From Chloroflexota bacterium (GTDB taxonomy: Bacteria; Chloroflexota; Dehalococcoidia; Lucifugimonadales; UBA1127), in the NCBI GenBank assembly GCA_026713825.1, contig JAPONS010000067.1, positions 1 to 64,000 of the forward strand: a stretch of DNA of 64,000 bases, read 5' to 3'. Positions 8,572 to 17,171 of this stretch are shown here, piece after piece. The translations under genes were made by a program, and so were the position numbers. The notes under the pieces are model-generated. The model had not been told where the DNA came from and did no database searches. It worked only from the letters and a program-made list of their open reading frames with translations. Every line of letters starts with the position of its first letter. The stretch's first letter is position 1.

Positions 8572-9897
8572 CTACAGCAGGCCGTCTGTGCGGAGGGCGG
8601 TGAAGGCTTGCTCGAAGCTGGCGAGGGTGCTCTGGACGTCGGCTTCGGTGTGGGCGGCGGAGATGAGGCCGGAGGGGCGGCCGCTCATGAGGTTTACGCC
8701 GGCGTTGATGGCGGCGAGACGCATTGCAGAGACTATGTTCGGCGGCGTTTGTTTCTGGCTCTCGGACGGGTGCAGGTGCTCGGCGTCGGAGCACTGGCAC
8801 TGGGCGCCGAGGCGCACCTGGAAGATGGAGGCGACGCCGTAGCAGCAGCCCGGCACTTCCATCCGGGTCATGATGTCGTTGAGACCGGCGCGGAGCGTTG
8901 CGGCACGGGCGTCGGCGGTGGCGTTGGGCTCGCCCGTGGCGACAATCTGGAGAGCGGCCGCGCCCGCGGAGGCCGAGATAGGGTTGGCGTTGAACGTGCC
9001 GGGGTGGGCGACCCGGTTGTCGCCAACGCCCTCGTGGTGGGCGATCATGTCGATGATGTCGGCGCGGCCGCAGACGGCGCCGCCGGGCAGCCCGCCCGCG
9101 AGGATCTTCGCGAGGGTGGTGACGTCGGGCGTGACGCCGTACAACCCTTGCGCGCCGCCGGGCGACACGCGGAAGCCGGTCACGACCTCGTCGAATATCA
9201 GCAGCACGCCGTGCTTCAACGTCAGGTCGCGCAGGGCGTGGAGGAACTCGGGGTAGACGGGAACGTGGCCCATGCTCGCGCCCGTGGGCTCGAGGATGAC
9301 GGCGGCGATGTCGTCGTGGGCCTCTAGGGCCTGCTCGACCAGCGCCGGGTCGTTGGGGGGCACGACGTAGGAGAGGGCGGCGACCTCTGGCGCGATGCCG
9401 CCCATGTTGCGGCTCGAACCCACGGCGAGGAGGTCATTCCAGCCGTGGAAGTGGTCCGTGAAGCGGAGGACGTGGGTCTTGCCGGTGTAGGCGCGCGCCA
9501 GCCGCAGGGCCAGCATGGTCGCCTCCGTGCCGGACGAGGTGAAGCGCACGCGCTCTGCCGAGGGCACCAATCGCAGCACCCAGCGGGCCCACTCCATCTC
9601 CTCGAGGTGGCTGGCGCCGCGGTGGGTGCCGCGCGAAAGGGCCTCGGTCACGGCCTGGATCACCTCGGGGCGCCCGTGGCCGAGCAGGAGGGCGCCGTGG
9701 CCCATAACGTAGTCGATGTACTCGTTGCCGTCGACGTCCCACTTGCGGCTGCCCTCGGCGTGGGTCACCACGAGGGGAAACGGGTCCATGTAGCGGGTGT
9801 CGTGGGTGACGCCGTCGGGGAAGATGCCGACAGCTTCCGCATGGAGCGCGGCGGACCCCGGGTGCTGCTGCGCGTACAGTTCCTGAATGGTTGGCAT
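8572..9897 (-). CDS. Class III aminotransferase, glutamate-1-semialdehyde mutase-like
   Basis: A 441-residue PLP enzyme of the aminotransferase class III fold. Lys264 in TTLAKILAGGLPGGA is the expected Schiff-base residue and Asp236 in FDEVVTGFR the pyridine-N partner. The block SSGTEATMLALRLARAYTGK is the one seen in HemL and its relatives. Substrate is uncertain: an insertion with CQCSDAEHLHPSE around 365-380 is unlike standard HemL, so it may be a paralogue with another amino-acid substrate. The start was chosen at the ATG preceded by GAGGGGGGAC; a longer frame runs into an intergenic repeat and is not credible. Confidence 0.85.
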   Translation of the reverse strand: MPTIQELYAQQHPGSAALHAEAVGIFPDGVTHDTRYMDPFPLVVTHAEGSRKWDVDGNEYIDYVMGHGALLLGHGRPEVIQAVTEALSRGTHRGASHLEEMEWARWVLRLVPSAERVRFTSSGTEATMLALRLARAYTGKTHVLRFTDHFHGWNDLLAVGSSRNMGGIAPEVAALSYVVPPNDPALVEQALEAHDDIAAVILEPTGASMGHVPVYPEFLHALRDLTLKHGVLLIFDEVVTGFRVSPGGAQGLYGVTPDVTTLAKILAGGLPGGAVCGRADIIDMIAHHEGVGDNRVAHPGTFNANPISASAGAAALQIVATGEPNATADARAATLRAGLNDIMTRMEVPGCCYGVASIFQVRLGAQCQCSDAEHLHPSESQKQTPPNIVSAMRLAAINAGVNLMSGRPSGLISAAHTEADVQSTLASFEQAFTALRTDGLL

Positions 9898-9946
9898 GCC
9901 GTCCCCCCTCAGTGGTGTTGTTGGTTGGCCGTATTGTGCCGCCCTG

Positions 9947-10013
9947 CGTCTCCGTCCATCCCCTTCGAGAGCCTCAGGACAGGCTTCGATTTCCCTCAGG
10001 ACGAACGGAGACG
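9947..10013. repeat. Palindromic repeat family B, long form
   Basis: Terminal inverted repeat CGTCTCCGT/ACGGAGACG. It encloses two imperfect tandem copies of a TTCGA-N-CCTCAGGAC unit. It sits between divergent genes, next to the threonine synthase promoter. Other copies are near 11262, 15102, 20551 and 25080. Confidence 0.65.
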
Positions 10014-10076
10014 CGCCCGAAACGGGCACGGTCCTATGCTATCATGCCCTGTCCGAATTTCGCTTGGGATGCCGAT

Positions 10077-11249
<1,173 letters not shown>

Positions 11250-11261
11250 CCGGCCGTGCAA

Positions 11262-11297
11262 GCCGTTCACCCTTCGATTTCCCTCAGGGCGAACGGC
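11262..11297. repeat. Palindromic repeat family B, short form
   Basis: Arms GCCGTTC and GAACGGC around CTTCGATTTCCCTCAGG. This is the short form of the element, immediately downstream of thrC. Confidence 0.6.
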
Positions 11298-11320
11298 CAA
11301 GACGGCCCGATGGTGGTGGT

Positions 11321-11482
11321 GTGAGCATCGGTATAGTCTACGGGGCAGGCATAGGCATCGTCGTCGGGACCGTGCTCTTTGCGGTGACGGGCGAGGCCTG
11401 GTTGCCAGGGATGGGGGCGCCGATGGGCGCGGCGTTCGGCTTAGCCTTTCGCGCTGCTGCGGGCCGCCGAGGCCTCGACTAA
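11321..11482 (+). CDS. Small Gly-rich membrane protein
   Basis: A 53-residue frame starting at GTG. It contains a glycine-zipper-like hydrophobic helix (IGIVYGAGIGIVVGTVLFAV), then a second amphipathic stretch with GMGAPMGAAFGLAF. Small proteins of this kind are common in bacteria and have no assigned role. No strong ribosome site is present, only a GGTGGTGG run. It lies directly after a repeat downstream of thrC. Coding status is uncertain. Confidence 0.4.
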   Translation: MSIGIVYGAGIGIVVGTVLFAVTGEAWLPGMGAPMGAAFGLAFRAAAGRRGLD

Positions 11483-11538
11483 ACCGGATACCCTCGGGCG
11501 GCGTGACCTTGCCCCTACTCGCGATAGCTTGTAACTGC

Positions 11539-11544
11539 TATACT
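11539..11544 (+). promoter_or_regulatory. Extended -10 promoter element
   Basis: TGCTATACT reads as an extended -10 (TG-N-TATACT) with no obvious -35. It would start transcription about 60 bases before the Cys-rich small protein gene. Confidence 0.4.
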
Positions 11545-11608
11545 GTCAGCCAATGCATTCTTGGGGTGGCTATTTGCGCCCCTCTCGCTAGGAGAAATCG
11601 TCGAGAGT

Positions 11609-11869
11609 ATGGGAACCTTCAAGCATCCGGCGCGGTCCGTCTGGCACACCTCAGTCTGCTCGCGGTGCAAGCGGGTGATTCAGCGGGTGCTGCTGCCCGG
11701 ACTGCAGAAGCGCACGACGCACCGGGTCTGTGACCGGTGCCTCTCCGAGGGCAGCCAGGCACAGGGGCAGGCCGCAGCAGCCGCGGCTCCCGCCGCCGGC
11801 GGACGCAGGCCGCGAGGGCGCGGCGGACGCCGTCCGGCGACGCAGGCAGCTCCCGCCGCAGCCGAGTAG
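11609..11869 (+). CDS. Small basic zinc-ribbon-like protein
   Basis: An 86-residue basic protein. Two Cys pairs, CSRC and CDRC, are spaced about 25 residues apart and could bind one zinc. The tail is a low-complexity Ala/Gly/Arg sequence (GGRRPRGRGGRRP) like RNA-binding RGG tails. It might be a nucleic-acid or ribosome-associated factor, but I do not recognise the family. The ATG before GTFKHPARS was preferred over an upstream TTG. A strong terminator follows the stop. Confidence 0.55.
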   Translation: MGTFKHPARSVWHTSVCSRCKRVIQRVLLPGLQKRTTHRVCDRCLSEGSQAQGQAAAAAAPAAGGRRPRGRGGRRPATQAAPAAAE

Positions 11870-11888
11870 GCCAGACGACTCGACACAC

Positions 11889-11924
11889 AAGACCGCCCAG
11901 GGCGCTTTCGCCCTGGGCGGTCTT
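11889..11924 (+). terminator. Strong hairpin terminator
   Basis: A perfect 16-base-pair stem (AAGACCGCCCAGGGCG and its complement) with a CTTT loop. The tail is weak (ACTATT), but position and stability support termination after the small zinc-ribbon gene. It shares its outer AAGACCGCCC/GGGCGGTCTT arms with the hairpin at 17110. Confidence 0.75.
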
Positions 11925-12075
11925 ACTATTGGACTTTGGCGGGTCCATGACGGGGCGGGATGCTCCGCCGGTGTGGGGTTGCCCCTGATTCATGGCAGAC
12001 CCCGCGGCGGTTGCCAAAGGGTTTGGCACATGCGTGCTATGTGGTGTAATGTTGCCCGACAGGGAGAGCAGGAAC

Positions 12076-13143
12076 ATGCGGCACATACTGCACGCGGATA
12101 TGGACGCCTTCTACGCGTCCGTCGAGCAGATGGACAACCCGGAGCTGGCGGGCAAGCCGGTGCTGGTGGGCGGGTCGCCGACGTCCCGGGGCGTCGTGGC
12201 GGCCGCGTCCTACGAGGCCCGGCGTTTCGGCGTGCACTCGGCCATGCCGATGAGCGTCGCGGTGCGGCAGTGCCCGCACGCGGTCATCGTGCGGCCGCGC
12301 TTCGACCGGTACCACGAGGTGTCCGAACAGATACGCGCGATCTTCCTCGGCGTCACGCCGCTGGTGGAGCCCCTGTCGCTCGACGAGGCGTACCTCGACA
12401 TTACCGACGTCGTCACGCCGGACCGGAGCCCCGAGTCCATCGCACGGGAGATCAAGTCGCGGGTGCGGCTGGACGTGGGGCTGACCATCTCCGTCGGCGT
12501 CTCGACGTGCAAGTCGGTGGCCAAGGTGGCGTCGGACTTCGACAAGCCCGACGGGCTGACCGTGGTGCCGTCCGGTAGCGAGGGGGCGTTCCTGGCGCCA
12601 TTGGCCGTCCGGAAGCTATGGGGCATCGGGCCGAAGACGGCGGCGCGGCTGGAGACGGAGGGCGTCCACACAATCGGACAGCTGGCGCAGAGGCCCGATG
12701 AGTGGTTCACGCGGTGGTTCGGCAAGCGGGGGCCTGAGATACGGCTGATGGCCAACGGGCAGGACGAGCACCCCGTTGCCACCGAGCGGGAGACCAAGTC
12801 CGTCAGCGCGGAGACGACGCTGGCCGAGGACGTGTCGGAGCTGGAGGACCTGCGGGCCATCGTGCGGCGGGTGAGCGAGCGGGTGGCGCGGCACCTGGAG
12901 GGCAGCGACCTGCAGGGGCGGACGGTCACGCTGAAGCTGCGGCTCTCGGACTTCACGACGTTCACGCGGCAGGTCACGCTCGCTGCGCCGGTGAGCGAGG
13001 CGTCGCAGATCGACGAGGTCGCGCAGGGCATACTCGTGCGGGAGGCGACGCCGGGGCGGTGGTTCCGGCTGATCGGCGTCGGGGTGTCGCACTTCGGGCC
13101 GGCGCCGGAGAACCCGCAGCTGGCGTTGTTTGGGGAGGAGTGA
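12076..13143 (+). CDS. dinB: DNA polymerase IV (Y family)
   Basis: A translesion polymerase of 355 residues that inserts nucleotides opposite damaged bases. Palm-domain metal ligands are visible: Asp8 and Asp10 in HADMDAFYASVE, and Asp103/Glu104 in SLDEAYLD. The helix-hairpin-helix region LWGIGPKTAARLE and a C-terminal little-finger domain are present. It ends with LALFGEE, a plausible sliding-clamp binding peptide. The start was chosen at the ATG behind AGGA, where the family normally begins; the frame extends 28 codons further upstream without homology. I saw no LexA-like box. Confidence 0.95.
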   Translation: MRHILHADMDAFYASVEQMDNPELAGKPVLVGGSPTSRGVVAAASYEARRFGVHSAMPMSVAVRQCPHAVIVRPRFDRYHEVSEQIRAIFLGVTPLVEPLSLDEAYLDITDVVTPDRSPESIAREIKSRVRLDVGLTISVGVSTCKSVAKVASDFDKPDGLTVVPSGSEGAFLAPLAVRKLWGIGPKTAARLETEGVHTIGQLAQRPDEWFTRWFGKRGPEIRLMANGQDEHPVATERETKSVSAETTLAEDVSELEDLRAIVRRVSERVARHLEGSDLQGRTVTLKLRLSDFTTFTRQVTLAAPVSEASQIDEVAQGILVREATPGRWFRLIGVGVSHFGPAPENPQLALFGEE

Positions 13144-13163
13144 GGGTGGTCTCTATAGCCAAC

Positions 13164-13207
13164 TGTGTACACAATATATTGACAATGGAGAGGTAGAACG
13201 GTAGTAT
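13164..13207 (+). promoter_or_regulatory. Near-consensus promoter with upstream palindrome
   Basis: TTGACA at 13179-13184 and TAGTAT at 13202-13207 are separated by 17 bases, the best sigma-70-type match in the window. A perfect 10-base palindrome TGTGTACACA (13164-13173) lies just upstream of the -35. It points into a short structured region that ends in a terminator, not toward any protein gene. Confidence 0.6.
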
Positions 13208-13213
13208 TGGGGT

Positions 13214-13291
13214 GGATAGCCCGTGAGGGTTATCGAAAGGGTAGCCCGTGAGGGCTATCGTGGAAAGGGCAGGCTCAGGCTTGTCCTTTTT
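13214..13291 (+). ncRNA. Candidate small RNA next to DUF3800 gene
   Basis: A predicted transcript of about 78 bases. It begins with two near-identical hairpins (13215-13234 and 13240-13259), each 8 base pairs closed by a GUGA tetraloop of the GNRA class, and ends in a U-tailed hairpin (13264-13291). GNRA loops appear only when the plus strand is read, which together with the promoter fixes orientation. Comparative studies have reported structured RNA motifs beside DUF3800 genes; whether this belongs to one of them is untested. It converges on the DUF3800 gene. RNA status is inference. Confidence 0.5.
13264..13291 (+). terminator. Intrinsic terminator, probably bidirectional
   Basis: Stem AAAGGGCAGGC pairs with GCTTGTCCTTT (two G-U pairs) around a TCAG loop, followed by further T residues on the plus strand. 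It overlaps the DUF3800 stop codon region and can serve both convergent transcripts. Confidence 0.65.
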
Positions 13292-14058
13292 CATTTCAAC
13301 AGCAGTTTTCTTCCATCCGGCACAAGCTTCTCACTTATGGCTTCATTTATTCTCTGCCCGTATACGCCGATGGGGTATGCCCCTGGTCCTTGCGCTTCCC
13401 GGACTGCGAGGATTTTCTGCTCGGCAGCTACGATGTCGGCCACCTGCAGACCCGCTATATTGTTCTGCTTCTTGCCAAACAAGAGCGATCCGTTTGGAAA
13501 TAACGTTTTGAATGCGTCTGCCTTCAACTCGGTTGCCCAGGTTTCTCTGAGCCTCGAATAGAACTCCTGCAATTCATGGTTTTCCTTCTTCCCGCGCCCT
13601 TCCACCATGACGTCGGCTATGCCGTCCCTTTGCTCGGAGAGCCAGTGGCCGACGACGCTAAGCAGTTCCTCCATACAGCGATGATACGGCTCCACATTTC
13701 CCTTCCTTATGGCGTCTCCTTCATCCTTCTTGTCAAAGACGACTGTAGCTACGTACATGGGGACAAAGGCGAGAAATTTCAGAAGCGCGGCTTCCCACCC
13801 GGCATTCAGGCGCGTTTCCCTCAAGACGCCAAAGTGGGACTTTCTGTCCATTATCTGCTTCCTGATGAGCACCGGAGGATCATCAACATCGTATGTAAAG
13901 TGTTCCCGCTTGAGAGTCTCCAGCTCTTGTGGCACTGAAGGGTCATACTCAGTCTTCCGAAATACGACGGCGGTCAATCCCAAATATCGCGGTGCGGGAT
14001 TGGGTGAGTCGTGAAATACATGGTCGCCGGACTCATCAATGTAGATGCGAAAGGACAT
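13291..14058 (-). CDS. DUF3800 domain protein
   Basis: A 255-residue protein with the DUF3800 opening FRIYIDESGDH, in which the acidic residues resemble an RNase H-like nuclease strand, and later Asp-bearing blocks MVEGRGKKEN and GLQVADIVA. DUF3800 proteins occur in phages, mobile islands and some predicted RNA-associated defence loci; activity is unproven. The gene is visibly less GC-rich than its neighbours, suggesting recent acquisition. The ATG before SFRIYIDES was chosen; a 26-codon upstream extension lacks family similarity. A candidate small RNA converges on its 3' end. Confidence 0.88.
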   Translation of the reverse strand: MSFRIYIDESGDHVFHDSPNPAPRYLGLTAVVFRKTEYDPSVPQELETLKREHFTYDVDDPPVLIRKQIMDRKSHFGVLRETRLNAGWEAALLKFLAFVPMYVATVVFDKKDEGDAIRKGNVEPYHRCMEELLSVVGHWLSEQRDGIADVMVEGRGKKENHELQEFYSRLRETWATELKADAFKTLFPNGSLLFGKKQNNIAGLQVADIVAAEQKILAVREAQGPGAYPIGVYGQRINEAISEKLVPDGRKLLLK

Positions 14059-14165
14059 TCGTAGATGATGGAAGACGAGCGCATCGCCGTCAAGTAAGGC
14101 TCCTCGCTTACCCTGTAGTTGAGCCTGCGCGCGCAACCCTGTAGCATAGTCGGCAGGAGGGCGGT

Positions 14166-15074
14166 ATGGAGGTCATTCTGGGGTCACCGCGTGGGTTTTG
14201 CGCGGGCGTGGTGCGGGCCATCGACATTGTGGAGCTGGCGCTGCAACGGTACGGGAGCCCTGTGTACGTGCGGCATGAGATTGTGCACAACCCCTTTGTC
14301 GTGGAGGAGCTGCGGGGGAAGGGCGCGATCTTCGTGGAGGAGCTGGACGAAGTGCCGGACGGGCAGATGGTGATCTTCAGCGCGCACGGGGTATCGCCCG
14401 AGGTGCGCCACGAGGCGGACCGGCGCAGCCTGCGGGTCCTGGACGCCACATGCCCGCTCGTGACCAAGGTACACCTGGAGGCCATCAAGTACGGCGGGCA
14501 GGAGTACACGATCCTGCTCGTGGGGCACCGCGAACACCCGGAGACGATCGGCACGTCCGGCGAGGCGCCCGACCAGACGATCATCGTGGAGACCGTCGAG
14601 GACGCGCAGAGCGTGCAGGTGCCGGACCCGGAGCGGGTCGCGGCGCTGACGCAGACAACGCTGAGCGTCGACGACACGAAGGAGATCGTGGACGCGCTGC
14701 GAGAGCGCTTCCCGAACCTGCTCATCCGCAACGACATCTGCTACGCGACCACCAACCGGCAGATGGCGGCAAAGTCGCTGGCGGGGGACACGGACGTGGT
14801 GCTGGTCATAGGCGCGAGCAACAGCTCGAACTGCAACCGGCTGCGCGAGGTGGTGGAGGCGATGGGCATTCCGGCGCACCTGGTTAACGGGCCGGACGAT
14901 CTCCCAGAGGACGCCGTCACGGGGGCCAAGCGCGTAGGCATCGTCTCAGGGGCGTCGACGCCGGAGAGCCTGGTGGAAGCCGTGGTGGCGAAGCTGGAGC
15001 CGTCGAGCATCGTCGCGCGGGACGTCATCGACGAGGACGTCACCTTCGTGCTGCCGCGCGAACTGCGCGACTAG
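14166..15074 (+). CDS. ispH: 4-hydroxy-3-methylbut-2-enyl diphosphate reductase
   Basis: The last enzyme of the methylerythritol phosphate pathway; it makes IPP and DMAPP using a 4Fe-4S cluster. The 302-residue product has the three cluster Cys at 12 (GFCAGV), 96 (ATCPLV) and 192 (NDICYATTNRQ), plus the HNP, HGVSP and GHREHPE segments of the substrate pocket. It has a GGAGGG ribosome site. Its pathway partners ispD and ispF are at the other end of the window, so the genes are not one operon. It is flanked by the DUF3800 gene and a family B repeat. Confidence 0.97.
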   Translation: MEVILGSPRGFCAGVVRAIDIVELALQRYGSPVYVRHEIVHNPFVVEELRGKGAIFVEELDEVPDGQMVIFSAHGVSPEVRHEADRRSLRVLDATCPLVTKVHLEAIKYGGQEYTILLVGHREHPETIGTSGEAPDQTIIVETVEDAQSVQVPDPERVAALTQTTLSVDDTKEIVDALRERFPNLLIRNDICYATTNRQMAAKSLAGDTDVVLVIGASNSSNCNRLREVVEAMGIPAHLVNGPDDLPEDAVTGAKRVGIVSGASTPESLVEAVVAKLEPSSIVARDVIDEDVTFVLPRELRD

Positions 15075-15101
15075 CCGTCAACCTGCGAATTACAGCAAGA
15101 G

Positions 15102-15166
15102 GCCGCCGTTCATCCCCTTCGAGAGCCTCAGGACAGGCTTCGATTTCCCTCAGGATGAACGGCGGC
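15102..15166. repeat. Palindromic repeat family B, long form
   Basis: Arms GCCGCCGTTCAT and ATGAACGGCGGC enclose the same doubled TTCGA-N-CCTCAGGA unit as the copy at 9947. It lies between the convergent ispH and oxidoreductase genes and may act as a terminator in RNA. Confidence 0.65.
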
Positions 15167-15187
15167 TTGCGCTTGTCCGATTCTCGG

Positions 15188-16207
15188 CTACCAGTCCGGC
15201 GCGGCCTCGTAGATCTGCTGGATGAACTCCCACGTCCTGACGGCGTCGCCGAAGTGGGCGTTGGGCTGCTCGCCGGCCTGCAGGCAGTCGATGAAATAGC
15301 GGTGCTGGTGCCAGAAGCCGAGGTAGTGCTCCGGGTTGCTGCCGACGTCCTCGCTGAACACCTTGGAGTCGTAGACCTCGAGCTCGCCGCTGTCCTCGAC
15401 GTAGGTGCTCTGCCGGTCCGCGTCGATGGTTGCGGTGGCGTTCTTGCCGAAGATCTCCGTGCGGAAGAAGCCGGCGGCCGTGGCGCCGGGGACGATCTGC
15501 GCACCGCCGCTGACGATGCTGTAGTGGAGCTGCCCAACAATGCCGCTGGCAAACTCCACCTGGGCCATGATGTGGTTTGCGACGGGGCCGGGGGTGTACA
15601 CCGTGCGCACGTTGCTTGCGAGGCCCACGATGTCGCCGCCGCCGAGCCAACGCAGGTGGTCGACGGAGTGCATGCCGTCGCTGGTGAAGATGTCGAGCAG
15701 GCCAACGCCGCCGGTGTGCTGGCTGAAGTCGCGCGTGGACTTGAGGTTGGCGACGGTGACGGCGTGGATGGGCCCGCGCTCCTCGACTCGCGCCTTGAGG
15801 GCGGCCACCGACGGTACGTGACGACGCTGGAAGCCGACCATCGTGGTGCAGTCATTGAGCTCGGCGTAATGGGCGAGGAGCTTGATGCCGTGCAGGGTCA
15901 CGCTCGGGGGCTTCTCGATGAAAACGTTGCGGCCCTGACTGAGGACGTACTGCGTCGGCTCGAAGACGTCCTGCGGGGGCATGATGACGTAGACCACCTC
16001 CGGGTCCACCTCGTCGAGCATCTTCTTGTAGTCGGTGTAGACCTTGGGAACCTCCCAGCGGGCGGCGGTCTCCTCGGCCTTCTCCGGGACGAGGTCGCAC
16101 AGGGCGGCCAACTCGACGTCGGGCTGGGTGGCGACGGACGGGTAGTGGCGCCAGTTGGCCTGTTTGCCGGCGCCGATGAACGCGGCGCGAATCCTTGAAC
16201 TTGCCAT
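15188..16207 (-). CDS. Gfo/Idh/MocA family oxidoreductase
   Basis: A 339-residue NAD(P)-dependent oxidoreductase. The N-terminal Rossmann motif AAFIGAGKQANW is followed by the family signature around IEKPPSVTLHG, with the conserved Lys of the EKP motif. The C-terminal half is the alpha/beta substrate domain. Relatives act on sugars, inositols and biliverdin; the substrate here cannot be told. The ATG behind GGGGGAACC was chosen over a longer frame that runs through non-coding sequence. It is divergent from the deiodinase-like selenoprotein gene. Confidence 0.88.
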   Translation of the reverse strand: MASSRIRAAFIGAGKQANWRHYPSVATQPDVELAALCDLVPEKAEETAARWEVPKVYTDYKKMLDEVDPEVVYVIMPPQDVFEPTQYVLSQGRNVFIEKPPSVTLHGIKLLAHYAELNDCTTMVGFQRRHVPSVAALKARVEERGPIHAVTVANLKSTRDFSQHTGGVGLLDIFTSDGMHSVDHLRWLGGGDIVGLASNVRTVYTPGPVANHIMAQVEFASGIVGQLHYSIVSGGAQIVPGATAAGFFRTEIFGKNATATIDADRQSTYVEDSGELEVYDSKVFSEDVGSNPEHYLGFWHQHRYFIDCLQAGEQPNAHFGDAVRTWEFIQQIYEAAPDW

Positions 16208-16320
16208 GGTTCCCCCTTTCCATGTGGCCGCGCGACAAGCGCACGCGATGCAGTCCCAAGCGGTGGGATGCGAGTATAGGAGTCGGGCGCGCGGGGGGTC
16301 AAGGAATGGGCGTCGCTCGC

Positions 16321-16348
16321 TTGACACTGCATTGCGCGGGCTTATGCT
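16321..16348 (+). promoter_or_regulatory. Promoter of the deiodinase-like selenoprotein gene
   Basis: TTGACA (16321-16326), a 16-base spacer, then TATGCT (16343-16348). Transcription would start near 16355, leaving a leader of about 40 bases with a GAGGAGG ribosome site 6 bases before the ATG. Confidence 0.55.
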
Positions 16349-16393
16349 AGGCGCAAGCCAGGAGAGCGCCAAACAGCGTCGAGGAGGCGAGTT

Positions 16394-17086
16394 ATGTCAG
16401 AGTGGTTGGGGCGCGAGTACAACTACGACGTCTGGCGGCCGTCGCAGGCCGAGTTCCAGCTCCTGAAGGAGATCCACCACGCGGGCGACGCCGCGCCGGA
16501 CTTCACGCTGCCGCTGCTCGACGGCGGCGAGCTGAGCCTGTCGGACCTGAAGGGCAAGCCGGTGGTCATGGAGTTTGGCTCGATCACCTGACCGCCGTGC
16601 CAGGGGGAGTTCCCCCTCATGGACCAGCTGGCCCGCGACTACGCGGACCGGGCGCACTTCGTCTTCGTGTACGTGCGGGAGGCGCACCCGGACGACTTCC
16701 CGCAGTGGCCGGAGCACAAGAGCATCGAGCAGAAGTTCGAGCAGGCGCGGCTGATGCAGGAGAGGCACGGGACGCCGCGCACCATCGTCATCGATGACCT
16801 CGACGGGGCCGTGCACCGCGCGTGGGGCGGGATGCCGAACATGAGCTGGATCATCGACCACACGGGGCGGGTGTTCTTCAAGGCCGGGTGGACGGTGGAG
16901 GCGGACCTGCGCGCGGGGCTGGAGGACTACTTCGACCTGCGGGAGCGGATGCGCGAGGGCTCGACGGCGCGGTACTACAAGGAGATCATCACGGCGACGC
17001 CGCGGATGCGCGAGGCGGGGGGCATGATGCGGCCGCAGCGGGAGCCAGCGGAGTCCGGTCGGATTCCGGCGGAGAGCGGCGGGTAG
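16394..17086 (+). CDS. Deiodinase-like redoxin, predicted selenoprotein
   Basis: A thioredoxin-fold protein of 230 residues if the in-frame TGA at 16589-16591 is read as selenocysteine 66. The active site then reads FGSIT-U-PPC, matching the iodothyronine deiodinase motif in which Sec follows a GS-x-T segment, and giving a UxxC redox pair. The upstream APDFTLPLLDGGELSLSDLKGKPVV and the downstream redoxin strands are one continuous frame. A bacterial-SECIS-like hairpin follows the UGA. Bacterial relatives are usually generic thiol or selenol oxidoreductases, not hormone deiodinases. Standard TGA stops elsewhere argue against code reassignment; a sequencing error remains possible but less likely. 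Confidence 0.82.
16602..16617 (+). promoter_or_regulatory. Bacterial SECIS-like hairpin
   Basis: A stem of AGGGGG with CCCCCT closes a four-base AGTT loop. Sixteen bases separate the UGA from the loop, and G is the second loop base. These fit the described bacterial SECIS rule (short apical loop 16-37 bases after UGA, with G in its first two positions). Confidence 0.6.
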
Positions 17087-17109
17087 CGGCAACGTACGTC
17101 CTGAGAAAG

Positions 17110-17149
17110 AAGACCGCCCCGTTCATCACAGTGTGAACGGGGCGGTCTT
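17110..17149. terminator. Bidirectional hairpin terminator
   Basis: A perfect 16-base-pair stem (AAGACCGCCCCGTTCA and its complement) with an eight-base loop lies between the convergent selenoprotein and antitoxin genes. On the minus strand it is followed by a pyrimidine-rich CTTTCTC tail. Confidence 0.7.
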
Positions 17150-17171
17150 GTTCAGGGATGCACCTATTGGA

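Noticed and set aside
9947-10013. Insertion sequence end
   Set aside because: The family B elements have inverted arms but no transposase gene or target-site duplication nearby, so they are treated as non-coding palindromic repeats.
13215-13259. CRISPR array
   Set aside because: Only two repeat units about 25 bases apart, each an internal hairpin with almost no spacer, and no cas genes. Better explained as an RNA with tandem hairpins.
16394-16591. Reading the 65-codon frame as a truncated pseudogene
   Set aside because: The frame continues after the TGA with conserved redoxin sequence, and the TGA matches the selenocysteine position with a hairpin after it, so one selenoprotein gene is the simpler explanation.
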